DNA of 64,000 nt from JAXGPP01 sp040766885 (GTDB lineage Bacteria > Planctomycetota > Planctomycetia > Pirellulales > Thermoguttaceae), in the NCBI GenBank assembly GCA_040766885.1, contig JAXGPP010000010.1, positions 248,001-312,000 on the forward strand. Direction: 5' to 3'. The notes beneath the pieces are model-generated. The model had not been told where the DNA came from and did no database searches. It saw nothing but the letters and a program-made list of their open reading frames with translations. A program made the translations under genes and the position numbers. This document shows positions 49,480 to 58,491 of the stretch, piece after piece; position 1 is the first letter of the stretch; the number at the start of each line of letters is the position of its first letter.

Positions 49480-50391
49480 ATGCGCCCGCTACGCACCCTC
49501 TTGTTGGCCTCAACCGTTACCTGCCTGATACTCGGTTCGCCTGGCTGGGCCAAGGAGCCGAAGGCCAAGAAGGAGACAAAGGAAGACCAGCCGCAGTATG
49601 TGCGGTTGGTGCGCGACGAGGCCAAGCAGCCGGTGGCACTCGAGGTGGCCATCGTACGGTTCGCACCGATGGACTGCAGCAAAGACTGCCCTACCGTTGA
49701 TCTGGTGGGTGCGGTTCACGTGGCCGACAAGAGCTACTTTGCGGAGCTAAACAAGCTGTTCGAGGGCTACGAGGCCGTGCTCTATGAGCTCGTTGCGCCG
49801 GAGGGATCCGAAGTACCCCAACCGGGCGCGGCACGGGGGAGTCATCCGATCTCCGTAATGCAGACGGCGATGACCGGCGTGCTCGAGCTGGACTTCCAAC
49901 TCGAGGCGATCGACTACAGCCGCGACAACATGGTGCACGCCGACATGTCGCCCGAGGCGTTCGCCGCCACCATGAAGAAACGCGGCGAGAGCTTCATGCA
50001 GGTGTTCATGCGGATGTTCGGCTATGCGATGTCGAAACAGAACGGCCAGGCTTCCGGTCCGAGTGACGCGCAACTGTTGATCGCCCTGTTCAGCAGAGAC
50101 CGCTCGCTGGCGCTGAAGCGGATCATGGCCGAGCAGTTCCAGGATCTGGAGAGCTCGATGGCGGCGATCGACGGCCCGCAGGGTTCAACGCTGATCGGCG
50201 AGCGGAACAAGGTGGCGCTCGGCGTGCTACGGAAGCAGCTTGACGGCGGCAAGAAGAACGTGGCGATTTTCTACGGGGCCGGCCACATGGCCGATTTCGC
50301 CCAGCGGCTCCGCGACGAGTTTGGCCTGACGCCGATTGACACCCGGTGGCTGGTGGCCTGGGATCTGAAGGGGCAGAAGGGCTCTCAGTAG
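49480..50391 (+). CDS. TraB/GumN (TIKI-like) family protein, exported
   Basis: This 303-residue protein has a signal peptide (MRPLRTLLLASTVTCLILGSP, to about 24). It has the family opening VDLVGAVHVADKSYFAELNK, then EAVLYELVAPEG, and the late GAGHMADF motif. Family members are metal-dependent hydrolases or proteases of the EreA/ChaN/TIKI fold. The conserved His and Glu are present. It is convergent with, and overlaps by 7 bases, the permease gene on the other strand. Confidence 0.78.
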   Translation: MRPLRTLLLASTVTCLILGSPGWAKEPKAKKETKEDQPQYVRLVRDEAKQPVALEVAIVRFAPMDCSKDCPTVDLVGAVHVADKSYFAELNKLFEGYEAVLYELVAPEGSEVPQPGAARGSHPISVMQTAMTGVLELDFQLEAIDYSRDNMVHADMSPEAFAATMKKRGESFMQVFMRMFGYAMSKQNGQASGPSDAQLLIALFSRDRSLALKRIMAEQFQDLESSMAAIDGPQGSTLIGERNKVALGVLRKQLDGGKKNVAIFYGAGHMADFAQRLRDEFGLTPIDTRWLVAWDLKGQKGSQ

Positions 50392-51578
50392 CGGATCACC
50401 TTCCGCAACAGGAAGAATCCCCAGACGAGCAACAGCGCGTTGCCGGCCCAGATGCAGGCTGGCGGGATCCGCCCTTCCTTGGCCCCGTCCATTCCGTACA
50501 TGAAGAGTGGATAGTAGACCACCAGGATCGGCAGGAAGCAGAGGAAGAAACTGGTGAGGAAGTCACGGTTGCGGAGGCGAATGGCCATTGGCGCGCCGAC
50601 CCAGACGAAACAGAAGCAACTGAAGCCGGCCGACCATCGGCGGTGCGGCTCGATCCGCAATCGGTAGAGGCGATTCCACTTGCTCTCCAGCCGCCGGTGC
50701 CGCTCCTTCCACTCGGGTCCGGCAAGCTGAGAGAACTCGCCGAGGAGCATCTGCTGAGCTGCCTCCACCGCCAGTCGCTGCTGGTAATCTTCGATGTCCT
50801 GGCGCTGCTCGCCGATTTCGCGCGGGATGGTGCGGAGCGCAAGCATGGTCGGATGATCGGCCGACCGACTCGACCGGCTGGCGTCGCCTAACGGCATTTC
50901 ATATTCCCAGACGCCGGGATCGGCCAAGTCGACGCCGTTGTGGATGCCGACAAGGACGCTGTAGTTGCGGGCAACGATCCTCAACACGTTCTTGCTGAAA
51001 TCGGTCTGCAATTCGGCGACGTCGGCCATGATCGTGATGGCCGGGCTGTCCTTGCGGGGGTTGATCGTCACGGTCGGCCGGACGAGCGTGCGGCCGTCGA
51101 CGTCCTGCACGATGATGGAGAAGGCAGCGCAAGTGAACTGCTTCTGGGTCCGCAGCATGCTGTAGGCGATGTCTTCGCCGGCCTCCACCAGCACCCGTTG
51201 CATGCCGCTCCGGCCCCACGACATCGCCACATCGTTGAGCCAAACCGCCGCCAGGCTGAGCAGGAACGAAAGAACCATGGTTGGCCAAACGACCGCTGTG
51301 GGCGAAATACCCAACGCCTTGATGGCGACGATTTCGTTCGAGCCCGACATTCGCGCATAGAGGCTCGTGGCGGAAAGAAGCAGCGTCACCGGCAGCGTGA
51401 TGCAGAGCATCTGCGGCAGCAGGTAGGGAATCAGACGCACGAGCTGCCCCGGCGGCAAGTTCTGGCTGACCCCCTCGCGAATGACGCCGCCGATGACCAT
51501 CAACCCAGTCAGCGCCGCCAGCGCAAAGAGGAAGACATAGAGCAGTTCGTCGAGCACATACCGGGTGAAGATTCGCAT
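50385..51578 (-). CDS. LptF/LptG-type permease (YjgP/YjgQ family)
   Basis: This 397-residue protein has six predicted membrane helices in the LptF/G layout: MRIFTRYVLDELLYVFLFAL at the start, QMLCITLPVTLLLSATSLYA, an extracytoplasmic beta-jellyroll-like middle (about 130-290), and two or three C-terminal helices. It forms the lipopolysaccharide-export ABC complex membrane part. The start at 51578 matches the family N-terminus. Supports an outer membrane in the host. Confidence 0.88.
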   Translation of the reverse strand: MRIFTRYVLDELLYVFLFALAALTGLMVIGGVIREGVSQNLPPGQLVRLIPYLLPQMLCITLPVTLLLSATSLYARMSGSNEIVAIKALGISPTAVVWPTMVLSFLLSLAAVWLNDVAMSWGRSGMQRVLVEAGEDIAYSMLRTQKQFTCAAFSIIVQDVDGRTLVRPTVTINPRKDSPAITIMADVAELQTDFSKNVLRIVARNYSVLVGIHNGVDLADPGVWEYEMPLGDASRSSRSADHPTMLALRTIPREIGEQRQDIEDYQQRLAVEAAQQMLLGEFSQLAGPEWKERHRRLESKWNRLYRLRIEPHRRWSAGFSCFCFVWVGAPMAIRLRNRDFLTSFFLCFLPILVVYYPLFMYGMDGAKEGRIPPACIWAGNALLLVWGFFLLRKVIRY

Positions 51579-51651
51579 GGGCAGCGTAGTCTGCCTTGCC
51601 TCTCGGCCCCCGGTCAAGCCCAATTCAGCCGCCTGGAGACGCCTGGCAGGA

Positions 51652-52329
51652 CTATCCGACAAGATCCTGGATATCCAACGCGAGATGCACCACCAGCGGG
51701 ATCAGCGCCCAGCGCAACGCCCGGAATGCCTCGATGCGGAGGGATCGGACATCGACTTCGATCCGGGGCGAGGTGCGGATGCCCCACAATTTCGGCCAGA
51801 ACCGCGGAACCCGGCGGCAGTATTCGGCATACTCCTCGCCGAGTCGTTGGCGCAGGACCACCTCTTCGGCGCGAACGGTGGTCCACAGATAGACACTCGA
51901 CGCGGCGGCAACTCCGATGGCGAAAATCAGGCTGTGCAGAAAGGCGGGGATGGAGAGGGTAATCAAGAAGGTGCCGAAATATAGCGGGTTTCGGCAAAGA
52001 GAGTAGGGGCCCTCACAGACGAGAGTCTTGCCTTTGTGCCCCCCGATATAGGCCGTCGCCCAAAAGCGAATCACCGTTCCGCCGATCAACAGCGACCAGG
52101 CCAGTATTTCCCAGGACAGTTCCCGCCACGAATCGCCCGCCCACCAGGGTTCAGTGAAGAAGGCCACGGCACCGAAGGGAACCAGGATGGCGATGCCGAT
52201 ACAGGCCCGAGCCCGCACTGCCCACGGATAGGTTCTGGAGTGGGCAGTCGTGGCCGGAAGACCGCCCCCGGCTGATCCCTCGGCGGGACCGAGGCGCAGC
52301 GAACTCGCGGATTCTGCGGTGACGCTCAT
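51652..52329 (-). CDS. ICMT/PEMT-type membrane methyltransferase
   Basis: This 225-residue protein has four or five membrane helices. It carries the family motif GPYSLCRNPLYFGTFL, then E-x8-LGEEYAEYCRRVPRFWP, the SAM-binding C-terminal region of isoprenylcysteine carboxyl methyltransferase-like and phospholipid methyltransferase proteins. The bacterial substrate is unknown. Same strand as the LptF/G-type gene, 73 bases upstream, so perhaps an envelope operon. Confidence 0.8.
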   Translation of the reverse strand: MSVTAESASSLRLGPAEGSAGGGLPATTAHSRTYPWAVRARACIGIAILVPFGAVAFFTEPWWAGDSWRELSWEILAWSLLIGGTVIRFWATAYIGGHKGKTLVCEGPYSLCRNPLYFGTFLITLSIPAFLHSLIFAIGVAAASSVYLWTTVRAEEVVLRQRLGEEYAEYCRRVPRFWPKLWGIRTSPRIEVDVRSLRIEAFRALRWALIPLVVHLALDIQDLVG

Positions 52330-52686
52330 GGTTTGCTGACTTGTCCGGCTGACTGGTGAATCCTGGCCTTCGCCTCTGGAACGCGCAGACTGAATAGGGA
52401 CCGCCGTGTTCGGCGGGTGCCTTTCGGCGACGGGGGCATTTTTGCCAGCCGCAGCCGACGCGGGATCTTAGCCCGCCGGGAGCGCCGGCACAAGACGGAG
52501 TTTTGTCACTACCCTTCATCAGGAAACGCTTTACACCGGGCGTGGAATTCCTGATACTACGTCGGCGGGCACTGTTGGTTTCGCAGTCGATGGTACAAAG
52601 CTCCCGCGCCAAGCTAATGATCCATCATGCCAGCCGGACTCCGGTGGGGAACGGTCGGGGTGCGTACGGGGAAGGAGCACACACGG
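52330..52686. other. Divergent intergenic region
   Basis: About 357 bases between divergent genes. No hairpin or gene is supported. An upstream in-frame extension of the isomerase gene starts at 52627, but the ribosome site GAAGGAG at 52672 favours 52687 as the start. Confidence 0.45.
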
Positions 52687-53499
52687 ATGGCTCTGCTATC
52701 GGTAAACGAGGCGACCACGTTCCGGTGGTCACTGGAAGACGATCTTGCCCATTACGCCACGGCCGGCATTCCCGCGCTGGGCGTCTGGCGGCACAAGCTC
52801 TCCGATTACGGACAGACCAAGGGCATCGAGTTGCTCGCCGCCAGTGGATTGAAGGTCTCCCACCTGTTCTGGGCGGGCGGATTCACCGGAAGCGATGGCC
52901 GCTCGTTCCGCGCGAGCATCGACGACGCGACGGAAGCGCTTAATACGGCGGCCGCCATCAGCGCCGGCGTGTTGCTGGTCTATAGCGGTGCTAGGGCCGG
53001 CCACACGCACAACCACGCGCGGCGGTTATTGCGCGATGCGCTGCGGGAGTTGGCTCCTGTGGCCGCCGAGCGGGATATCGTTTTGGCGTTGGAGCCAATG
53101 CATCCTGACTGCGCAGGCAATTTCACGTTCCTGACCTCGGTCGACCAGACACTCGAAGTGCTCGATTCGGTAGGGTCACCTCACGTGAAGATGGTTTTTG
53201 ACACCTACCACCTGGGCCAGGACGACGCGATTCTCGACCAGATGCCCCATATTGCCCCGCACGTGGCATTGGTTCAGCTCGGGGACGCACGGCAGCCTCC
53301 CGACAAGGAGCAGAATCGCTGCCGGCTCGGCGAAGGATACATCCCCATCGCCCGGATCGTGGGGCAGTTGCGCGACCTGGGCTATGACGGGTATTTCGAT
53401 GTGGAGTTGCTGGGGGAAGAAATCGAACGCTTCGACTACCCGCAGCTTCTGGAGCACGCCAAGCAAGCTTTCGATCAGCTCCTCGGGAGCCGGGTGTGA
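52687..53499 (+). CDS. Sugar phosphate isomerase/epimerase-like TIM barrel (AP endonuclease 2 family)
   Basis: This 270-residue protein has a TIM barrel with typical metal-site motifs: LALEPMHPD (Glu ligand), VKMVFDTYHLGQDD (Asp, His), HVALVQLGDAR and GYFDVELLGEE. Members isomerise sugars or inosose. Planctomycetes carry many paralogues, so the substrate is open. Eight bases separate its stop from the release-factor-like gene. Confidence 0.85.
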   Translation: MALLSVNEATTFRWSLEDDLAHYATAGIPALGVWRHKLSDYGQTKGIELLAASGLKVSHLFWAGGFTGSDGRSFRASIDDATEALNTAAAISAGVLLVYSGARAGHTHNHARRLLRDALRELAPVAAERDIVLALEPMHPDCAGNFTFLTSVDQTLEVLDSVGSPHVKMVFDTYHLGQDDAILDQMPHIAPHVALVQLGDARQPPDKEQNRCRLGEGYIPIARIVGQLRDLGYDGYFDVELLGEEIERFDYPQLLEHAKQAFDQLLGSRV

Positions 53500-53506
53500 A
53501 CGGCGC

Positions 53507-53923
53507 ATGCTGACGGTAAATGCGCGGATTCAGATTCCGATGGAGGAGTTCGAGTTCTCCTTTGCGCGAAGCTCGGGGCCTGGCGGCCAGAACGTCAACA
53601 AGGTCAACACGAAGGCGACCCTGCGCTGGCCGATCAAGTCCAGCGCGAGCGTACCGGAGGACGTCCGGCAGCGGTTCTTGTCTCGCTACCGGCGTCGCGT
53701 GACGAACGAGGGAGATGTGCTGGTCACGAGCCAGCGGTTTCGTGATGCCGGGCGAAACAGCGCCGATTGCCTGGAGAAGCTGCGGTTGATGCTGCTGGAA
53801 GTGGCCGCGGCGCCGAAACCCCGGAAGCCTACCCGGCCCAGCGCCGGCGGCATTCGCCGACGCCTGGAACGGAAGCGGCAGACATCGGAGAAGAAGCGTC
53901 ATCGGCGCGGGGAGTATGATTGA
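53507..53923 (+). CDS. arfB: ArfB-like peptidyl-tRNA hydrolase (RF-1 domain protein)
   Basis: This 138-residue protein has the GGQ loop in SSGPGGQNVNKVNTKATLRW (G26, G27, Q28) and a basic C-terminal tail rich in Arg and Lys (ERKRQTSEKKRHRRGEYD), as in ArfB/YaeJ. It rescues stalled ribosomes by hydrolysing peptidyl-tRNA. Length matches the family. Confidence 0.88.
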   Translation: MLTVNARIQIPMEEFEFSFARSSGPGGQNVNKVNTKATLRWPIKSSASVPEDVRQRFLSRYRRRVTNEGDVLVTSQRFRDAGRNSADCLEKLRLMLLEVAAAPKPRKPTRPSAGGIRRRLERKRQTSEKKRHRRGEYD

Positions 53924-54084
53924 CGCCGCAGCCGTGCCGGCGTGGTAGGGTTTCCAGGCATTGTTTTGGGTCATTCCGGGTTGGAGGTGGGCCCCCTGCG
54001 CGCGGTGTCCACCGTCCGCGGGCATGGAGTATAATCGGGGGAGAGCGTACCCGGCCCGACCGCCGAGACCCGACGCGATTCTTC

Positions 54085-54846
54085 ATGGCCAAGTCCCGTT
54101 CCCTCGACGACATCCTGCGTGATTGGCCATTCCAGCCGGGGGTGATCTCTGCCCGTACGGTGCGAGCCAAGGGGGGGCGAGAGGTGCTCCAGATGCGGGT
54201 CGAGTTGGGCGTTCTCCAGATGGAGATGGCCGGCCGGCCCGACGGGGAGCGACCGGAGGGGTACGATACCTATGTCGACTACCTCGTCCAGCAGGCGCTC
54301 GAAGCGGATCACAAGTTCGAGCTTACTGAGGAACAGTGCATCGAGATCGATCGCGAGTTCAATCAGTTCTATCACCGTCGGATCTGCTGGCTGGCCCTGC
54401 GGGAATTCGAGCGGGCCGTGCAAGACGCCGATCACACCCTGCGGCTGATGGATTTCGCACGCGATTACGCGGCCGACGCCGAGTGGCTTTTGTCTCACGA
54501 GCAGTATCGACCGTTCGTCCTGTTTCACCGCACGCAGGCGGCCTCGCTTGCGCAATTGGAAGCGGCCGGCGCCGAAGCGGCGATCGAGGAGATCAACCGC
54601 GGCTTGGGACGGATCAAAGACGTGTTTGAGTCGGTGCAGGGAGAGGAGCAATTTGAACAGGACGAGATGGTGCGCCAGCTTCGCCAGCTTCAGGACTGGT
54701 TGCGGGAGTACTACGAAGTGGGCCGGACACTGAGCGAGCAATTGACCGACGCCATCGACTCGGAGCAGTATGAGCTGGCGGCGAGGCTCCGCGACGAAAT
54801 CGCCAAACGGGCACGTCGGACTCCCCCAACTGGCGATCTACGATAG
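54085..54846 (+). CDS. Protein with C-terminal UvrB/UvrC motif
   Basis: This 253-residue acidic helical protein has ELTEEQCIEIDREFNQFYHRR in the middle and a UvrB/UvrC-type motif near the C-terminus (DAIDSEQYELAARLRDEIAK, about 225-245). Such motif proteins (for example McsA) often bridge to partner proteins. A TATAAT at 54030-54035 lies 50 bases upstream of the ATG, though no good -35 is seen. Function is unknown. ATG 54085 chosen over a much longer GC-driven frame. Confidence 0.75.
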   Translation: MAKSRSLDDILRDWPFQPGVISARTVRAKGGREVLQMRVELGVLQMEMAGRPDGERPEGYDTYVDYLVQQALEADHKFELTEEQCIEIDREFNQFYHRRICWLALREFERAVQDADHTLRLMDFARDYAADAEWLLSHEQYRPFVLFHRTQAASLAQLEAAGAEAAIEEINRGLGRIKDVFESVQGEEQFEQDEMVRQLRQLQDWLREYYEVGRTLSEQLTDAIDSEQYELAARLRDEIAKRARRTPPTGDLR

Positions 54847-55092
54847 CACCACTCCCTGGGGCTCGCCACCATCTTCACCGGGCTCGCCCGCACGCCGATT
54901 GTAAGATTTGGCATCCTGGTTGAATTCTGTACAGCAGCCCAGATTGACAGCGGCAATCCGCTAACAGCGGAACTCGCGGCGCCGAAAGCACTTCCGCTTT
55001 GGGATCGATACGCCTCTGGATTCGGCACGGCGACTGCAATAGAGAGCACCTGTTCTTGAAAAGGATCGAACCAAGGCGGAAAGGAAGTTGCC

Positions 55093-55305
55093 ATGTTGGT
55101 GCTCAGCAGAAAGGTCGACCAGAAGATCCATTTGGGCCGGGGAATCACGATCACCGTAGTGCGAATCAAGGGACATTCGGTGCAGATCGGTGTCGACGCC
55201 CCCCCGGAAGTCGAGATTCTTCGCGGCGAACTAAGCACTTCGTCGCCGGGCGCACCGAACGTCGAGCGGGCACCGGTGAAGCGGCAGCACCGGCATTCAG
55301 CCTGA
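55093..55305 (+). CDS. csrA: CsrA, RNA-binding post-transcriptional regulator
   Basis: This 70-residue protein begins MLVLSRKVDQKIHLG with ITVVRIKGHSVQIGVDAPPEV, the CsrA/RsmA core, with a longer C-terminus than in E. coli. It binds GGA motifs in mRNA leaders to control translation. GGAAAGGAAG precedes the ATG. A single-copy gene beside unrelated genes. Confidence 0.93.
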   Translation: MLVLSRKVDQKIHLGRGITITVVRIKGHSVQIGVDAPPEVEILRGELSTSSPGAPNVERAPVKRQHRHSA

Positions 55306-55369
55306 CTTGTCCCGCGGCCGGTAGTATTTCGGGAACGCAGAGGCGGCGATTTCCCTTTCCCCGCGAGGG

Positions 55370-56980
55370 GTGTTAGACTTGGAGGTGATCGCCGTTCAAC
55401 GCCCATTCTCCTCGCGAGCCCGAAGGAGCGGGAAACTGAGATCCAGTAAGGCCCACCCTCGTCTGCGTCCTGCCGTGCTGCTGCTTCGTGTGATGCCGCC
55501 GGCATTGATCGGCATCATGGCGCTGTGTTCTCCCGCGCGGGGAAACGACATCGAGAAGACCGTGCAGGACACGGTGTCGCGCTATCGGGCTCAGCTCAAC
55601 GAACTGGCCGACTGGTGTGAACAGCGCGGCTTGAAGGAACAGGCGGAAAGGACGCGGTTCTGGGCCTCGCCGCGAAGTCCGGCGAAGATTTATGTGGCCG
55701 CGCTGCCGAAAGAAGAAGGCTCGCTGGGCGTCCCGGAAGGTGTCACGGGCGAATTGGCCGAGTGGCACACACGGTTTGCGGGCCTCCGCACCAAACAGGC
55801 CGGCGCACTGTTCGAACTCGCCAAGCGGGCGGTGGTCGCCAACCGACATTCGCTGGCCGTGGATCTCGTACTGACGGCGATCCGGGAGGATCCCGACCAT
55901 GCCGCCTGCCGGCGACTGCTGGGCTACCAGCCGTTTCAGGGACAGTGGTGCACCGCGTTCGAAGTCAAACGACATCGCACAGGCTATGTCTGGCACGAGA
56001 AGTTCGGCTGGCTGCCGCGGACCCATGTGGCGCGGTACGAGCAGGGGATGCGCAACTTCAACGGGCGATGGGTGACCGCCGAAGAGGAAGCCCGACTCCG
56101 GCGCGACATCCGCTCCGGCTGGGACATCGAGACCGAGCACTACAAGATCCGCACCAATCACAGTCTGGAGGCCGGCGTCCAACTGGGCATCAAGCTGGAG
56201 GAACTGAACCGGGTGTGGCGGCAGCTCTTCGTGCGCTATTACCTCACGGAGCAGCAGGTGGCCGACCTCTTCGCAGGCCGCGCGCGCAACCGAGGCGACA
56301 TGCCTCAGCACTCGATCGTGTACTTCCGCGACCGCGACGACTATGTCCGTGCCCTGCGACCGGCGATTCCCAGTATCGAGATCACTGTCGGCGTCTACGT
56401 GGAGAACATCAACCGCGCGTATTTCTTTGCCGGCAAGGACTACGACGAGCGAACCCTGCTCCACGAGGCGACCCATCAGCTCTTTCACGAGACGCGCCGC
56501 GTGCCGCTGGGAATCGGCGCCAAGGCGAATTTCTGGATCGTGGAGGGCGTGGCGTTGTACATGGAAACGCTTCACGAAGAAAACGGATTCCACGTGCTCG
56601 GCGGGTGGGATGACATTCGGGTGCAAGCGGCGCGTTACCGGTTGCTCCATGACAACTTCTACGTTTCCCTGTCCGAGTTCACGGCTTACGGGCGTGCGCG
56701 GCTCCAGGGCGATCCGCGGATTGCCACGCTCTACAGCCAGGCGGCCGGGCTGTCGCATTTCCTCGTGCACTACGACGGCGGCCGCTACCGCGACGCTTTG
56801 GTGAACTACCTGTCGCTCGTGTATAGCGGTCAGGACAACTCGACCACGCTCGCGCGGCTGGCGGGCGTGCCCTATACGGAGCTTGATCGGCAGTATCGGG
56901 AGTACATGGAAGGCGCCCCGGTGGCGGCCCCAGAAGCGGTTGAAGAGCCCGCTGCGATCGCGACTTCGGCCGACCATTAG
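55370..56980 (+). CDS. HExxH metallopeptidase-like (DUF1570-like) exported protein
   Basis: This 536-residue protein carries the zinc motif HEATH (H365, E366, H369), with a following VEGVALYMETL segment supplying a third Glu ligand, as in gluzincin-like DUF1570 proteins. Start uncertain: GTG 55370 gives a basic N-terminus before a signal-like segment (PPALIGIMALCSPARG); ATG 55493 is an alternative. The N-terminal 220 residues are helical, perhaps repeat-like. Likely secreted. Confidence 0.75.
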   Translation: MLDLEVIAVQRPFSSRARRSGKLRSSKAHPRLRPAVLLLRVMPPALIGIMALCSPARGNDIEKTVQDTVSRYRAQLNELADWCEQRGLKEQAERTRFWASPRSPAKIYVAALPKEEGSLGVPEGVTGELAEWHTRFAGLRTKQAGALFELAKRAVVANRHSLAVDLVLTAIREDPDHAACRRLLGYQPFQGQWCTAFEVKRHRTGYVWHEKFGWLPRTHVARYEQGMRNFNGRWVTAEEEARLRRDIRSGWDIETEHYKIRTNHSLEAGVQLGIKLEELNRVWRQLFVRYYLTEQQVADLFAGRARNRGDMPQHSIVYFRDRDDYVRALRPAIPSIEITVGVYVENINRAYFFAGKDYDERTLLHEATHQLFHETRRVPLGIGAKANFWIVEGVALYMETLHEENGFHVLGGWDDIRVQAARYRLLHDNFYVSLSEFTAYGRARLQGDPRIATLYSQAAGLSHFLVHYDGGRYRDALVNYLSLVYSGQDNSTTLARLAGVPYTELDRQYREYMEGAPVAAPEAVEEPAAIATSADH

Positions 56981-57081
56981 AGGGGACTGCCGGGCTTTTC
57001 CCGGCTTGCTGCTCCTCTCGGACGTGCCTACGATTCAGCAGATTCCGTCCGTCGGGGACCAGTCTTCAGGAGACCGATCAC

Positions 57082-58386
57082 GTGCGACCGCTTCAGGCTC
57101 TGGTCCTGGCCGTCCTGGCAGCAACGCCGTCCGCCGGCCGCGCCGACGTTCCGCCGCCTGTTCTGCTTGTTCACGGAATGGCGTGGGACCTCCAGCACGA
57201 AGACGGCACCTGGGGCTCTCCCACGGCCACGGCCGGTGGTGAGACTCGCTGGGGCGGCATGATCGGCTTCCTCCAGTCACAGGGCTTCCGTTACGGCGGA
57301 ACGATCCGCGCCACGGCTGGCCGGGTGCAATTGCCCGAGAGCTTCGAGTTCATCGCGCCCGGCGATCCACGGTCGGCGAGGGTGTTTGTGCTGAAGTTCT
57401 CGTCGTCGGCCAATGCCGACGGCTTGGCGCTAAAGGCCTTGGAGCTCGCCGAGACCATCCGCCAGCTCTGCCGATACACGGGTGCGGAGAAGGTGCGGTT
57501 GGTGGCGCATAGTGCCGGCGGGCTCGTTGCAAGAGTATACCTCCAGAGCGCCCTGCCGGGCGTCGAGTATCGCGGCGACGTCGATCGGCTGGTGACGATC
57601 GCCACGCCACATCTCGGTTCCGACGTGGCCGAGCACTTCGGAGACTTTCTCGGCACTCGGGCGACGTCGATCCGGCCCAGCGCCGCCCTGATCGCGGCGC
57701 TGAACAACGAGCTGGAACTGCCGTCGGACACGCTCTTCGCATCGATCGTGGTCCGCGGCCTGGCGGCCGACGTTCGGGGCGACGGCAGTGAACTCGACAA
57801 GTTGATCAACGGCGAAGTTCTCGACAAGCTGCCGGTGGAGTACCGCTGCGGCGGCGACCAGGTGGTTCATGTGCGGAGCCAGAACCTGCGACTGGCGGCC
57901 TGCGCCGTGCGATATGAGCAGCGGACCGGTCGACCGGTTCAGTATATGCTGGCCCGGGTGCCCGACCCTTCGCCGCGCGACTTCTGCTGGCGCGATCCGA
58001 CCGTGCATGTCGCTGCTCCCGCGGACGACCGGGTGCAGCGACTCGTCTCGGCGCTGGTGCACGATGGTGCACTCTTGTGGGCAACCGGTCAGTCGAGGCA
58101 ATTGTCGGGGTGGAGGGCGTGGCAGGCGGCGCTGCACGCCAACGGCGCCGTTGAAGCCGAGACGCTCCGCAAGCACCCTTGGTCGGAAGTGACGAGCGTG
58201 CGGATCCGCGATTTCACGTGTGAGGCCCAAGACGAGCACGCCGTGCGCTACACATTCGCGGGGCGGGCCCAATCGCAAAACATGTTGTTGGCGCTCCGCA
58301 ACCGCTGGACCGAGGTCGCGGGCTCGATCGACATTACCTTTGACGAGTTCGGCCGCGTTCTTGCCGCCCAGCCGCAAATGCGATAA
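57082..58386 (+). CDS. Exported alpha/beta hydrolase (lipase-like)
   Basis: This 434-residue protein has a signal peptide (RPLQALVLAVLAATPSAGRA), oxyanion-type LLVHGM, and nucleophile elbow AHSAGG (S144) with GLVARVYLQ after it. IATPHLGSDVAEHF and a His in a later QVVHV segment complete a lipase/PGAP1-like pattern. Starts with GTG 57082. An esterase acting on lipid or polymer outside the cytoplasm is likely. Confidence 0.8.
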   Translation: MRPLQALVLAVLAATPSAGRADVPPPVLLVHGMAWDLQHEDGTWGSPTATAGGETRWGGMIGFLQSQGFRYGGTIRATAGRVQLPESFEFIAPGDPRSARVFVLKFSSSANADGLALKALELAETIRQLCRYTGAEKVRLVAHSAGGLVARVYLQSALPGVEYRGDVDRLVTIATPHLGSDVAEHFGDFLGTRATSIRPSAALIAALNNELELPSDTLFASIVVRGLAADVRGDGSELDKLINGEVLDKLPVEYRCGGDQVVHVRSQNLRLAACAVRYEQRTGRPVQYMLARVPDPSPRDFCWRDPTVHVAAPADDRVQRLVSALVHDGALLWATGQSRQLSGWRAWQAALHANGAVEAETLRKHPWSEVTSVRIRDFTCEAQDEHAVRYTFAGRAQSQNMLLALRNRWTEVAGSIDITFDEFGRVLAAQPQMR

Positions 58387-58491
58387 GTCTCGGCGGGACG
58401 GTCAGCCGCCTGGAGGGCAACGCTGCGGCTGGTCCAAGCTGGCCTGCCGATGCTACACTAGGGGATTCTACAAACCCCTGGTGTACCCAGC

